Notes: generated by a model from the sequence alone, not told the origin. Positions 32,539 through 41,600 are shown, counted from the stretch's first letter. The stretch: DNA of 64,000 nt from Geodermatophilus obscurus (GCF_900115395.1 NZ_FOWE01000002.1:124001-188000); one strand, 5' to 3'. A program made the numbers and translations.

Positions 32539-34517
32539 CGGGCCCGGCGGCCCCGGCGGGTGCGCAGGTAGTCCGCGACGACGTACTCGCCCAGCCGGTC
32601 GGTGTCGGGCGTGAACACCCGGCCGCCGGCGCGCGCGGTGATGTCGTGGACGAAGTGCACCAGGCTGGGCTCGGGGTCGAGCGCGAACACGTTGAGCGTC
32701 GCCCCCGACCGCGCGACCCGCTCCACCTCGGCGACCGTGCGGGCGATCGTCTCGGGCATCGGCGGCCAGCAGAAGTACGGCGTGCCGTCGTCCTCCAGGT
32801 GCGCCGTCGGCTCGCCGTCGGTGACCACCAGCACCACCGGCTCGGCGTCGCGGTGCCGGGCGAGGAAGCGGCGGGCCAGCATCAGCCCGTGCTGCAGGTT
32901 GGTGCCCTGCAGCGTGTCCACGCTCAGCTCGGCCAGCGTCTCGGGCCGGAGCACCTGCGCGGTGGAGGAGAAGCCGATGATCTGGATGGCGTCCTGGGGG
33001 AACCGGGTGGTCACCAGGGAGTGCAGCGCCATCGCTGTCGACTTGGCCGCGCCCCACGTGCCGCGCAGCGCCATCGAGTAGGACAGGTCGACCAGCAGCG
33101 CGACGGCCGCGCCGGTGCGCCGCTCGGTCTCGACGACCTCGAAGTCCTCGACGGCGATCCGCACCCCGCGGTCCCCGCGGGGGCCGCCGGCGGTGCGCAG
33201 CACGGCGTTGCGCACCGTGCGGACGACGTCGAGGGGCTGCTCGTCGCCGAACTGCCACTCCCGCGAGGCGCCGGTCAGCTCCCCGGCCGCACCGGCGTCG
33301 GCGACGTCGTGCTCGCCGCGGCCGGTGGCGTCGAGCTTGGCGAACACCCGCCGCAGCGCGGTGGCGCCCAGCCGGCGCACCGCCTTCGGGGACAGCTCGA
33401 GCTTGCCGTCGCGCCGGACGAGGTGCCCCTGCCGCTCGAGCTCGCGCTCCATCTGCCGCAGCGCCGCGAGGTCGTCGACCGCCTCGCGGCCCAGCGCCTG
33501 CTCCAGGAGCTCCTCGTCGACGTCGGCCAGCGAGGCGCCGGCGTAGCCCTGGGAGAGCTGGTTGGACAGCGCCTCGAGGTCGGCCAGCTCGGCGACGGCG
33601 CTCGTGGCGTCGCCGAGGCCGAGGGCCTGCTCGCCGTCGGGCACCTGGCCGCGCTGGCCCCACGGCAGGTCCGGGCGGGCCTGCCGCAGCGCGTCCTGCA
33701 GGTGCGCCATCTCGCTGGCCAGGCCCATGTCCGACATCGTCTGCGCCATGAGGTCGGCCAGCTCGGCCCGCTGCTCCGGCGACAGCCCGGCCATCATCCG
33801 CTCCTGCGCGGCGGCCCGGCGGGCGAGGGAGTCGATCAGCTCGTCCACCGACTGCGGGTCGTCCGGGAAGAACTGCCCGTGCTTCTCCATGAACTCGCGG
33901 AAGCGCTCGTCGGTGTCCTCGCCGCGGTTGTGCGCGTCGACCAGGCGGGACAGGTCGGCGACCATGTCCTTCACGGCCTGCACGTCCTGCTCGGAGGCGT
34001 TCTCCAGCGCCTGCTTCATGTTGGCGAAGGAGCTGTCGAGCACCTCACGGCGCAGCAGGTCCTGGATCTGCTCGTAGGCCTCCCGGGCCTCGCCGCTGCG
34101 GAACGGGTACTCCTTGAGCGCCCGCACCGCCCCCGCGGTGTCCTCGGGCAGCGCGTCGAGCTCGGCCTCGGCCAGCCGGGCGGCGTCGTCGGGGTCCGGG
34201 AAGAGCGCGCGGCGCTCGGCGTCGAGCGCCCGGTCGAGCAGCTCCCGGACCTCCTGCAGGGTGCCGTCCATGCGCCCGGCGGTGCGCGCCTGCCGCAGCC
34301 GGTCGCGGACCGAGCGGCGCAGCTCGTCGAGGCCGCGCCGGCCGTCCATGCCACGGCGCAGCAGCTCGCGCAGCGCCTCGCGGACGCCGCTGCCGCCGAG
34401 GACGGAGTCGCCGATCTCGTCGACGGCGGTGCCGAGGTCGTACGGCGGGGCGAGCGGGTCGGCCCCGCCCCGCCAGCGGCCGTACCGGTACCCCTTGCCG
34501 GGGCGGGGCCTGGCCAC
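32535..34517 (-). CDS. VWA domain protein (CoxE/ViaA-like partner of MoxR AAA+)
   Basis: 660 residues, GTG start with GGAGGAG closely upstream. The N-terminal 430 residues are helical and charged, with long amphipathic runs (for example 'DGTLQEVRELLDRALDAERR'). The VWA domain occupies the last 200: MIDAS 'LLVDLSYSMALRGTW' (D-x-S-x-S as DLSYS), Thr in 'LQGTNLQHGL', and Asp in 'VLVVTDGEPTAH'. It should work with the AAA+ gene upstream as a chaperone pair that inserts cofactors or remodels complexes, as with RavA-ViaA, NorQ-NorD or the Mg-chelatase type. 81 bp separate the two genes. Confidence 0.88.
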   Translation of the reverse strand: MARPRPGKGYRYGRWRGGADPLAPPYDLGTAVDEIGDSVLGGSGVREALRELLRRGMDGRRGLDELRRSVRDRLRQARTAGRMDGTLQEVRELLDRALDAERRALFPDPDDAARLAEAELDALPEDTAGAVRALKEYPFRSGEAREAYEQIQDLLRREVLDSSFANMKQALENASEQDVQAVKDMVADLSRLVDAHNRGEDTDERFREFMEKHGQFFPDDPQSVDELIDSLARRAAAQERMMAGLSPEQRAELADLMAQTMSDMGLASEMAHLQDALRQARPDLPWGQRGQVPDGEQALGLGDATSAVAELADLEALSNQLSQGYAGASLADVDEELLEQALGREAVDDLAALRQMERELERQGHLVRRDGKLELSPKAVRRLGATALRRVFAKLDATGRGEHDVADAGAAGELTGASREWQFGDEQPLDVVRTVRNAVLRTAGGPRGDRGVRIAVEDFEVVETERRTGAAVALLVDLSYSMALRGTWGAAKSTAMALHSLVTTRFPQDAIQIIGFSSTAQVLRPETLAELSVDTLQGTNLQHGLMLARRFLARHRDAEPVVLVVTDGEPTAHLEDDGTPYFCWPPMPETIARTVAEVERVARSGATLNVFALDPEPSLVHFVHDITARAGGRVFTPDTDRLGEYVVADYLRTRRGRRAR

Positions 34518-34571
34518 TACTCCTCCTCGCTGGCGCTCGTCGGAGCAGTGACCAGAGGCGCTGTGCTCGTG

Positions 34572-34595
34572 GATGAGCTCGCACGCTCGCTCATC
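34572..34595 (-). repeat. Small hairpin directly behind the AAA+ stop
   Basis: GATGAGC (34572-34578) pairs with GCTCATC (34589-34595) across a 10-nt loop rich in alternating GAGCG/GCGAG. It begins 4 bp after the stop. It looks like a small dispersed hairpin or a weak attenuator inside the operon rather than a terminator, as the VWA gene follows. Confidence 0.45.
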
Positions 34596-34598
34596 GCA

Positions 34599-36071
34599 CT
34601 AGGCCCCGTACACCGTGCGGGTGCCGTCGGTGTCCTTGGCCAGCCGGCGGGTGAGGTAGAGGCCCTCGAGCGCGAACTCGACCGCGGCCGCGGCCTGCTC
34701 GGCGGACTCCTCGCCCTCCGGCACGCCGAGGCGGCCCAGCAGCTCGGCCAGCCGCGGGATGGTGCCGAGCTGGCCGAGCAGCGCCGCGCCGGGCACCAGC
34801 TCGCCGGACTCGACGGTCTCCCCGCCGGTGAAGTGCTCCTGCAGGCCGGTCAGGTCCAGCCCGCCGCACCGGGCGCGGAAGGTCTGCGCGGTGGCCTGCC
34901 GCAGCAGGTGCTCGAGCACCTCCGTCTCCCGGTCGTCGTCGGGGTCGCTGCCGGAGTCGGCGAACTCCACCTTGCCGCGGCTGGCCGGGACGATGCTCGG
35001 CAGGTCGACCACCCGCGCCACCGGCCGGGTCTCCCCGGCGACGGCGGCCCGCCGGACGGCGGAGGCGGCGACGGTCTCCAGCCCGGCGATGGCGAACCGG
35101 GCGCTGACGCCCGAGCGCTGGTCGACGTGGCTGGACTCGCGGACCAGCCGGGTGAACCGGGCGACGATCTCCACCAGGTGCTCGGGCACCACCGGGGCGT
35201 CGAAGGCGTCGTGCCCGCTGGGGGCGCCCAGGCCGCTGGTCTGCGCCTCCTGGCGCAGCAGCCGCACCTCGTCGGCGAGCTCCAGCGGGTAGTGGGTGCG
35301 CACCTCGGCGCCGAAGCGGTCCTTGAGCGGGGTGATGATCCGCCCGCGGTTGGTGTAGTCCTCGGGGTTGGCGCTGGCGACGAGCAGCAGGTCCAGCGGC
35401 AGCCGCACGCGGTAGCCGCGGATCTGGATGTCGCGCTCCTCCAGCACGTTGAGCAGCGCGACCTGGATGCGCTCGGCGAGGTCGGGCAGCTCGTTGACGC
35501 TGAAGATGCCGCGGTTGGTGCGCGGCACCAGCCCGTAGTGGACCGTCTCCGGGTCGCCCAGGGTCCGGCCCTCGGCCACCTTGATCGGGTCGACGTCGCC
35601 GATGAGGTCGCCGACGCTGGTGTCGGGCGTGGCCAGCTTCTCGCCGAAGCGCTCGCTGCGGTGCAGCCAGGTGACCGGGGTGTCGTCGCCCTCCTCGGCG
35701 ATCCGGCGGTGCGCCCAGGCGCTGATGGGGGCCAGCGGGTGCTCGTTGAGCTCGCTGCCGGCCAGGACCGGGGTCCACTCGTCGAGCAGGCCGACGAGGG
35801 TCCGGATGAGGCGGGTCTTGCCCTGGCCCCGCTCGCCGAGCAGGACCAGGTCGTGGCCGGCGATCAGTGCGCGCTCGACCTCGGGGACGACGGTGTCCTC
35901 GAAGCCGACGATGCCGGGCAGGGTGGGCTCGCCGGCGCCGAGGCGGGCGAGCAGGTTCGCGCGGATCTCGGCCTTGACGGGCCGGAAGGCGGCCCCGGAG
36001 GCACGGAGCTCGCCGAGTGTCGTGGGTGCGGGTGGGGTCTGCGCTGGTGCGACGTCCGTCACCTCAGCCAC
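34599..36071 (-). CDS. AAA+ ATPase, MoxR / Mg-chelatase ChlI-like
   Basis: About 490 residues from GTG 36071 (GTG 36062 is possible). Walker A is 'LVLLGERGQGKTRLIRTLVG', followed by 'VPRTNRGIFSVNELPDLAER', with Walker B in 'GIFSVNELPDL' (the ChlI-type FxxNE/D version). Sensor 1 is 'LLVASANPEDYTNRGR', and the arginine finger region is 'ITPLKDRFGAEVRTHYP'. The C-terminal helical lid has 'DDDRETEVLEHLL'. It is the first gene of a minus-strand operon with the VWA protein and should form its ATPase ring. Divergent from the threonine ammonia-lyase gene 63 bp away. Confidence 0.88.
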   Translation of the reverse strand: MAEVTDVAPAQTPPAPTTLGELRASGAAFRPVKAEIRANLLARLGAGEPTLPGIVGFEDTVVPEVERALIAGHDLVLLGERGQGKTRLIRTLVGLLDEWTPVLAGSELNEHPLAPISAWAHRRIAEEGDDTPVTWLHRSERFGEKLATPDTSVGDLIGDVDPIKVAEGRTLGDPETVHYGLVPRTNRGIFSVNELPDLAERIQVALLNVLEERDIQIRGYRVRLPLDLLLVASANPEDYTNRGRIITPLKDRFGAEVRTHYPLELADEVRLLRQEAQTSGLGAPSGHDAFDAPVVPEHLVEIVARFTRLVRESSHVDQRSGVSARFAIAGLETVAASAVRRAAVAGETRPVARVVDLPSIVPASRGKVEFADSGSDPDDDRETEVLEHLLRQATAQTFRARCGGLDLTGLQEHFTGGETVESGELVPGAALLGQLGTIPRLAELLGRLGVPEGEESAEQAAAAVEFALEGLYLTRRLAKDTDGTRTVYGA

Positions 36072-36134
36072 GGTACGACGACCTGCGGTGATCCGTGAAC
36101 GCCCTCGGCGCACCGGCCTGGGAGGATCCCGGTC

Positions 36135-37364
36135 GTGTCGGTTCCGGACGTGGGTGTGCAGCTGGTCTCGGGGGACGACGTCGCCGCGGCGGCGGCCCTG
36201 CTCGACGGCGTCGTGCGGCGCACGCCGCTGGAGCACTCCCGGGCGCTGGCCGAGCGGGTCGGCGGCCCGGTGTGGCTCAAGTGCGAGAACCTGCAGCACA
36301 CCGGCTCGTTCAAGTTCCGCGGCGCCTACACGCGGCTGTCCCGGCTGACGGCGGAGGAGCGGGCGCGCGGCGTGGTCGCGGCCAGCGCCGGCAACCACGC
36401 GCAGGGGGTGGCCCTGGCGGCGCAGATGCTCGGCGTCCGCGCGACGGTGTTCATGCCCGACGCCGCCCCGCTGCCGAAGGTCGCGGCCACCCGGGGTTAC
36501 GGCGCCGACGCGCGTCTGGCCGGCGCCGACCTCACCGAGGCGCTGGCCACCGCGGTGGCGTACGCGCAGGAGACCGGCGCGGTCTTCATCCACCCCTTCG
36601 AGCACCCCGACGTCATCGCCGGTCAGGGCACCGTCGGGCTGGAGGTCCTCGACCAGTGCCCCGACGCCGCCACCGTCGTCGTCTGCACCGGCGGCGGGGG
36701 GCTGGTGGCAGGGGTGGCCGCGGCGGTGAAGCAGCGGCGGCCCGGCGTCCGGGTGGTCGCGGTGCAGGCCGACGCGGCCGCGGCCTTCCCGGGGTCGCTG
36801 GCCGCCGGCCGGCCGGTCGCGCTGTCGGGCATGGCCACGATGGCCGACGGCATCGCGGTCGGGTCGCCGGGGGAGCTGACCTTCGCGCACGTCCGCGACC
36901 TCGTCGACGAGGTGCGCACGGTCAGCGAGGAGGACCTCTCCCGGGCGCTGCTGTTCTGCCTGGAGCGGGCCAAGCTCGTCGTCGAGCCGGCCGGCGTGGC
37001 CGCGGTGGCCGCGGTGCTGGCCGACCCGACCGCGTTCGCGCCGCCGGTGGTCGCGGTGGTCTCCGGCGGCAACATCGACCCGGTGCTGCTGCTCAAGGTC
37101 GTGCAGCACGGCATGGCCGCGGCCGGCCGCTACCTGCGGCTGCGGCTGCACGTGCCCGACCGCCCGGGGTCGCTGGCGGGGGTCCTGTCGGTGCTGGCCG
37201 GTGTCGGGGCCAACGTGCTGGAGGTCGAGCACGAGCGGACGGCGACCCGTCTGGACCTCGGCCAGGTGGAGGTCTTCGTCGTCCTGGAGACCCGCGGTCC
37301 CGACCACGCGCGGTCCGTGGTGGGCGCGCTCGAGCAGGCCGGGTTCGCCGTCTCGGAGGCGTAG
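36135..37364 (+). CDS. ilvA: Threonine ammonia-lyase (threonine deaminase) with ACT domain
   Basis: 409 residues, GTG start with GGAGG 9 nt upstream. Deaminates threonine to 2-oxobutyrate for isoleucine synthesis. PLP lysine is in 'NLQHTGSFKFRGAYTRL' (about residue 61); the phosphate loop is 'VVCTGGGGLVAGV'; other landmarks are 'AASAGNHAQGVALAA' and 'VVSGGNIDP'. The C-terminal 75 residues ('LRLRLHVPDRPGSLAGVLSV') form one ACT domain, so allosteric control is likely; the single-ACT 400-residue form is the short type. Standing next to the ABC exporter is probably accidental. Confidence 0.93.
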   Translation: MSVPDVGVQLVSGDDVAAAAALLDGVVRRTPLEHSRALAERVGGPVWLKCENLQHTGSFKFRGAYTRLSRLTAEERARGVVAASAGNHAQGVALAAQMLGVRATVFMPDAAPLPKVAATRGYGADARLAGADLTEALATAVAYAQETGAVFIHPFEHPDVIAGQGTVGLEVLDQCPDAATVVVCTGGGGLVAGVAAAVKQRRPGVRVVAVQADAAAAFPGSLAAGRPVALSGMATMADGIAVGSPGELTFAHVRDLVDEVRTVSEEDLSRALLFCLERAKLVVEPAGVAAVAAVLADPTAFAPPVVAVVSGGNIDPVLLLKVVQHGMAAAGRYLRLRLHVPDRPGSLAGVLSVLAGVGANVLEVEHERTATRLDLGQVEVFVVLETRGPDHARSVVGALEQAGFAVSEA

Positions 37365-37398
37365 CGCTCAGTTCCCGGGCGCCGCGGCGTCTCTCCTC

Positions 37399-37430
37399 CC
37401 GGGCCGTCGGCACGGCCCGGACAGGGAGGG
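37399..37430 (+). promoter_or_regulatory. Hairpin overlapping the leader-peptide ribosome site
   Basis: 9-bp stem 37399-37407/37412-37420, loop CGGC. CCTC at 37395-37398 can also pair with GAGG at 37426-37429, part of the GGGAGGG Shine-Dalgarno of the mini-ORF, so the site can be partly hidden. It could also be only the ilvA 3' hairpin. Confidence 0.4.
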
Positions 37431-37434
37431 CGTC

Positions 37435-37524
37435 ATGGAGACGAACAGCAGGTGTACGGGCGTTCGCGGACCGCGAAGAGGGCTCGGGAAGTGTCCGTGC
37501 TCACACCTAGTTCCACGGGCATGA
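37435..37524 (+). CDS. Possible 29-residue leader peptide before the ABC exporter
   Basis: ATG with a strong Shine-Dalgarno (GGGAGGG at 37424-37430, 4-nt spacing). The encoded peptide starts METNSRCTGVRG and ends CPCSHLVPRA; it has three Cys and six Arg in 29 residues. Its TGA (37522-37524) overlaps the ATG of the ABC ATPase gene (ATGA), and that gene has no ribosome site of its own. This is the layout of a translationally coupled leader. Existence as a peptide is inference: no homology is visible and the length is too short for coding statistics. Confidence 0.5.
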   Translation: METNSRCTGVRGPRRGLGKCPCSHLVPRA

Positions 37525-38525
37525 GCGACGCCATCCTCGTCGAGGGACTGCAGAAGCGCTTCGGGTCCAACACCGCCCTCGCGGGCGTGGACCTCACGGT
37601 CCCGGAGGGCAGCGTGCTCGGCCTCCTGGGACCCAACGGCGCGGGCAAGACCACGGTCGTCCGCATCCTCACCACGCTGCTGCAGCCCGACGGCGGCCGG
37701 GCGGAGGTCGCCGGCATCGACGTCCTGCGCGAGCCCGACCGGGTGCGCGCGGTCATCGGCCTGACCGGCCAGTACGCGGCGGTCGACGAGTACCTCACCG
37801 GCTTCGAGAACCTCGAGATGGTGGGGCGGCTCTACCGGCTGGGCAAGCGGGAGTCGCGGGTGCGGGCCGACGAGCTGCTCGAGCGCTTCGACCTCACCGA
37901 CGCCGCGTCCCGGCCGGCGAAGACCTACTCCGGGGGCATGCGCCGGCGGCTCGACATCGCCGCCTCGCTGATCGCCCGCCCGCGGGTGCTCTTCCTCGAC
38001 GAGCCCACCACCGGGCTCGACCCGCGCAGCCGGCTCGGCATGTGGGAGTTCATCGCCGACCTCGCCACCGGCGGCACGACGATCCTGCTCACCACCCAGT
38101 ACCTGGAGGAGGCCGACCGGCTCGCCGACCGGATGGTGGTCATCGACCGCGGCCGGGTCATCGCCCGCGGCACCGCCGACGAGCTCAAGGCCCAGGTCGG
38201 CGGGCAGCGGCTGGAGCTGACCGTCAGCTCGGCGGCCGAGCTCACCGACGCCGTCCGGCTGCTGACGCCGCTGGCGGCGGGTGAGCCCCAGGCCGACGAG
38301 CAGACCCGGCGGCTGAGCGTGCCGGTCCGGGGCGGCACCGACGCACTGGCCGAGGCGCTGCGGCTGCTGGCCGGCAGCGGCGTGGAGGTGCTCGACGTCG
38401 GGTTGCGCCGCCCCGACCTCGACGACGTCTTCCTCAGCCTCACCGGTCACGCGGCCGAGGACGGCTCCGACGACGGGACGCCCGCCGGGCGGACCGCGAC
38501 CCAGACCGCGGGGAGTGCCCGATGA
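37521..38525 (+). CDS. ABC transporter ATP-binding protein, DrrA type
   Basis: 334 residues from ATG 37521; an in-frame GTG at 37491 would add 10 residues. Walker A is 'LLGPNGAGKTTVVRIL', Q-loop 'LTGQYAAVDEYLT', signature 'TYSGGMRRRLDIAASL', Walker B 'VLFLDEPTTGLDPRSR', H-loop 'LLTTQYLEEADRLAD' (Q in place of the usual switch His, common in DrrA-like proteins). The C-terminal 90 residues ('LRRPDLDDVFLSLTGHAAED') are the DrrA tail, DUF4162-like. With the membrane protein coupled downstream (ATGA) it should export drugs or lipids. Leader-peptide control is suggested by the mini-ORF in front. Confidence 0.92.
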   Translation: MSDAILVEGLQKRFGSNTALAGVDLTVPEGSVLGLLGPNGAGKTTVVRILTTLLQPDGGRAEVAGIDVLREPDRVRAVIGLTGQYAAVDEYLTGFENLEMVGRLYRLGKRESRVRADELLERFDLTDAASRPAKTYSGGMRRRLDIAASLIARPRVLFLDEPTTGLDPRSRLGMWEFIADLATGGTTILLTTQYLEEADRLADRMVVIDRGRVIARGTADELKAQVGGQRLELTVSSAAELTDAVRLLTPLAAGEPQADEQTRRLSVPVRGGTDALAEALRLLAGSGVEVLDVGLRRPDLDDVFLSLTGHAAEDGSDDGTPAGRTATQTAGSAR

Positions 38526-39325
38526 GCTCGCTGTCCGTGGCCGTCGAGGACGGCCTGACGATCACCCGCCGCAACCTGGTCAAGGTCAAGCGGGTGCCGG
38601 AGCTGATCGTCTTCGCGACGCTGTCGCCGATCATGTTCGTGCTGCTGTTCCGCTACGTCTTCGGCAGCGCGATCCCCATCCAGGGCATCAGCTACGCCGA
38701 GTTCCTGCTGCCCGGGATCTTCGCCCAGACGATCGTCTTCGGGAGCACGATCACCGGGGCGAGCCTCGCGGAGGACCTGCAGAAGGGCCTCATCGACCGG
38801 TTCCGCTCGCTGCCGATGGCCTCCTCGGCCGTCCTGGTCGGCCGGACGGTCGCCGACCTCGCGCTCAACGCGCTGTCCATCGTGGTCATGGGGGTGACCG
38901 GCTTCATCGTGGGGTGGCGGATCCGCTCCTCGCTGGGGGAGGCGCTGGCCGGCTTCGCGCTGCTGCTGTTGTTCGCCTACGCGATGAGCTGGCTCATGGC
39001 CACGGTCGGGCTGCTCGTGCGCGCCCCGGAGGTGGTGCAGCAGGCCAGCTTCATCGTGATCTTCCCGCTGACCTTCATCGCCAACACGTTCGTGCCCACG
39101 GACAACTTCCCGACGGTGCTCAAGTGGATCGCCGACTGGAACCCGGTGTCGGCGGTGGTGCAGGCGGCGCGGGAGCTGTTCGGCAACACCGCGCCCGGGC
39201 TGTCGGCCGGGGACACCTGGTCGCTGCAGAACCCGGTGCTGTACACGCTGATCTGGTCGGCGCTGCTCCTGGCGGTGTTCGTGCCGCTGTCGGTGCGCAT
39301 CTACCGGCGGACCTCCAGCCGCTAG
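38522..39325 (+). CDS. ABC-2 type transporter permease, DrrB type
   Basis: 267 residues with six hydrophobic segments. Contains the ABC-2 motifs 'LPGIFAQTIVFGSTITGASL' and 'DRFRSLPMASSAVLVGRTVAD' (key part FRSLPMA), and 'FPLTFIANTFVPTDNFPTVL', all typical of daunorubicin-resistance DrrB and related oleandomycin or teichoic-acid exporters. N-terminal 35 residues contain 'LTITRRNLVKVKRVPELI', the coupling region. ATG overlaps the ATPase stop. Forms the half-transporter that dimerises with the ATPase at the inner membrane. Confidence 0.93.
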   Translation: MSSLSVAVEDGLTITRRNLVKVKRVPELIVFATLSPIMFVLLFRYVFGSAIPIQGISYAEFLLPGIFAQTIVFGSTITGASLAEDLQKGLIDRFRSLPMASSAVLVGRTVADLALNALSIVVMGVTGFIVGWRIRSSLGEALAGFALLLLFAYAMSWLMATVGLLVRAPEVVQQASFIVIFPLTFIANTFVPTDNFPTVLKWIADWNPVSAVVQAARELFGNTAPGLSAGDTWSLQNPVLYTLIWSALLLAVFVPLSVRIYRRTSSR

Positions 39326-39346
39326 ACCGGACGGCCCCGCCGCACA

Positions 39347-39383
39347 CCGGTGGCCCGGGACCCGGCCGGTCCCGGGCCACCGG
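39347..39383 (+). terminator. Strong hairpin after the ABC permease
   Basis: Perfect 16-bp stem (39347-39362 with 39368-39383) and a 5-nt loop, 21 bp after the stop. There is no T-tract, as usual in this genome. It separates the transporter from the M3 peptidase. Confidence 0.75.
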
Positions 39384-39427
39384 CGTGCGGCGGTCCGGAC
39401 CGCGGTGGTGCAGCAGGATGGGGAGCG

Positions 39428-41503
39428 ATGAGCGCCGACGCCACCACCGCCCCGTCCAACCCGCTGCTGACCGACTCGCCGCTGCCGTACCGGCTGCCGC
39501 CGTTCGCCGACATCACCCTCGAGCACTGCCGCGAGGCGGTGCTCGCCGGGATGGCCGAGCAGCGGGCGGAGCTCGACGCGATCACCGGCTCCACCGCGCC
39601 GCCGACGTTCGAGAACACGATCGAGGCCCTCGAGCGCTCCGGCGCCCTGCTGCGCCGGGCCGAGGCGGTGTTCGGCAACCTGTCCTCGTCGCTGTCCACG
39701 CCGCGCCTGCGCGAGATCGAGCGGGAGCTCGCGCCCCTGGAGTCCGCCCACGCCGACGCGCTGCGCCTAGACCCGGCGCTGTTCGCCCGCGTCGACGCCG
39801 TCCACGCCGCGCGCCGCGACTCCGGGCTGGACGCCGAGGCGGTGCGGCTGGTCGAGCGCCACCACCTCGACCGGGTGCTCGCCGGCGCCCGGCTCGACGA
39901 CGCCGGCCGCGCCCGGCTCTCGGAGCTCAACCGCGAGCTGTCGGAGCTGTCGACGCGGTTCGGGCAGAACCTGCAGCTGGCCACCGAGGCCGCCGCCGTC
40001 CGGGTCGACGACGCCGCCCAGCTCGACGGACTGACCGAGGAGGAGGTGGCCGCCGCCTCCCGGGCCGCCGCCGACCGCGGCCTCGAGGGGTACGTGCTGC
40101 CGCTGCTGCTGCCCACCGGTCAGCCGGTGCTGGCCGCGCTGCGGAACCGGGAGCTGCGCCGCCGGGTGTTCGAGGCGTCGGTCACCCGTGCGTCGTCGGG
40201 CGAGCACGACAACGGGCCGGTGGCCGCCCGGATCGCGCGGGTGCGCGCCGAGCGGGCGAGGCTGCTCGGCTTCGCCACCCACGCCGACCTGGTGCTGGCC
40301 GACCAGACAGCGGGGAGCACGGCCGCCGTCGACGCGATGCTCGCCTCGATGGTCGGCCCGTCGACGGCGAACGCGCGGGCCGAGGCCGAGGTCCTGGCCG
40401 AGGCCGCCGCCCGCGACGGCGTTCCCGACCTCGCGCCCTGGGACTGGGCGTTCTACAGCGAGCGGGTGCGCGCCGAGCGCTACTCGGTCGACACCGCCGC
40501 GCTGCGCCCCTGGTTCGAGCTCGACCGCGTGCTCGTCGACGGCGTCTTCCGGGCCGCGGAGCTGCTCTACGGCTACACGTTCACCGCCCGGCCCGACCTC
40601 GCCGGGTACCACCCCGACGTCCGCGTGTGGGAGGTCTCCGGCCCCGGCGGCGAGCAGGTCGGGCTCTACCTCGGGGACTTCCTCGCGCGGGAGGGCAAGC
40701 GCGGCGGGGCGTGGATGAGCTCGTTCGTCACCCAGTCCCGGCTGCTCGGCACCCGGCCGGTGGTGGTGAACAACCTCAACGTGACCCCCGCCCCCGAGGG
40801 CCGGCCGACGCTGCTGACCCTGTCCGAGGTCGACACGCTGTTCCACGAGTTCGGTCACGCGCTGCACGGGCTGAGCTCCGCGGTGACCTACCCGCGGTTC
40901 GCCGGCACCGCGGTGCCCCGGGACTTCGTCGAGTTCCCCAGCCAGGTCAACGAGATGTGGGCGATGGAGCCGCAGGTGCTCGCGCACTACGCCCGGCACG
41001 TCGAGACCGGGGAGCCGCTGCCGGGCGCCGTCGTCGAGGCGATCGACGCCGCCCGGCTGTGGGGTGAGGGCTTCGCGACGCTGGAGTACCTGGCCGCGAC
41101 CCTGCTCGACCAGGCCTGGCACCGGATCACGCCGGAGACCGAGGTCGGCGACCCGGCGGAGTTCGAGCGGTGGGCGCTGGAGGAGGCCGGCGTCGCCTCC
41201 GACCTGGTCCCGCCGCGCTACCGGACGACCTACTTCCAGCACGTCTTCGCCGGCGGCTACGCGGCGGGCTACTACTCCTACATCTGGTCGGAGGTCCTCG
41301 ACGCCGACACCGTCGAGTGGTTCCGGGAGAACGGCGGGCTGCGCCGGGAGAACGGCGACGTCTTCCGGGAGCGGTTGCTGTCCCGCGGCGGGTCGGTGGA
41401 CCCGCTGGAGGCCTTCCGCGCCGTCCGCGGCCGCGACGCCGACCCCGGGCCGCTGCTCCGCCGCCGGGGGCTCACCCCGGTGGGTCCCCCGACGATCAGG
41501 TGA
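39428..41503 (+). CDS. M3 family metallopeptidase (peptidyl-dipeptidase Dcp / oligopeptidase A-like)
   Basis: 691 residues from ATG 39428 (GGGGAG just upstream). Zinc site 'TLFHEFGHALHGLSS' (HExxH with His about 475 and 479) and the third ligand in 'EFPSQVNEMWAME'. The sequence begins 'NPLLTDSPLPYRLPPFADIT', the standard start of Dcp/OpdA. Long helical N-terminal half. C-terminal 'YYSYIWSEVLDADTVEWF' belongs to the substrate-Tyr loop. It degrades short peptides in the cytoplasm. The stop codon sits in the loop of a hairpin (41493-41511). Confidence 0.95.
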   Translation: MSADATTAPSNPLLTDSPLPYRLPPFADITLEHCREAVLAGMAEQRAELDAITGSTAPPTFENTIEALERSGALLRRAEAVFGNLSSSLSTPRLREIERELAPLESAHADALRLDPALFARVDAVHAARRDSGLDAEAVRLVERHHLDRVLAGARLDDAGRARLSELNRELSELSTRFGQNLQLATEAAAVRVDDAAQLDGLTEEEVAAASRAAADRGLEGYVLPLLLPTGQPVLAALRNRELRRRVFEASVTRASSGEHDNGPVAARIARVRAERARLLGFATHADLVLADQTAGSTAAVDAMLASMVGPSTANARAEAEVLAEAAARDGVPDLAPWDWAFYSERVRAERYSVDTAALRPWFELDRVLVDGVFRAAELLYGYTFTARPDLAGYHPDVRVWEVSGPGGEQVGLYLGDFLAREGKRGGAWMSSFVTQSRLLGTRPVVVNNLNVTPAPEGRPTLLTLSEVDTLFHEFGHALHGLSSAVTYPRFAGTAVPRDFVEFPSQVNEMWAMEPQVLAHYARHVETGEPLPGAVVEAIDAARLWGEGFATLEYLAATLLDQAWHRITPETEVGDPAEFERWALEEAGVASDLVPPRYRTTYFQHVFAGGYAAGYYSYIWSEVLDADTVEWFRENGGLRRENGDVFRERLLSRGGSVDPLEAFRAVRGRDADPGPLLRRRGLTPVGPPTIR

Positions 41504-41574
41504 CCTGATCGTGGGGCGTCCTCCCTCACGTCCCACCGTGAGGGAGGACGCGCCACGGTGAGGGAGGACGCGCC
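41493..41574. terminator. Double hairpin plus direct repeat between M3 peptidase and RNHCP gene
   Basis: First hairpin: CGATCAGG/CCTGATCG (41493-41500, 41504-41511) with the TGA stop as its 3-nt loop. Second: 13-bp perfect stem 41517-41529/41538-41550, loop 8 nt. The 3' arm is repeated directly: GTGAGGGAGGACGCGCC at 41538-41554 and again at 41558-41574. Convergent junction, so termination on both strands is likely. Confidence 0.7.
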
Positions 41575-41600
41575 GGCGACCCCTGGGCGCTGCTCCTGGC

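Noticed and set aside
37491..37520. GTG 37491 as start of the ABC ATPase
   Set aside because: Possible but weaker: the conserved protein begins at ATG 37521 and the ATGA overlap with the mini-ORF explains its lack of a ribosome site. Kept as an alternative only.
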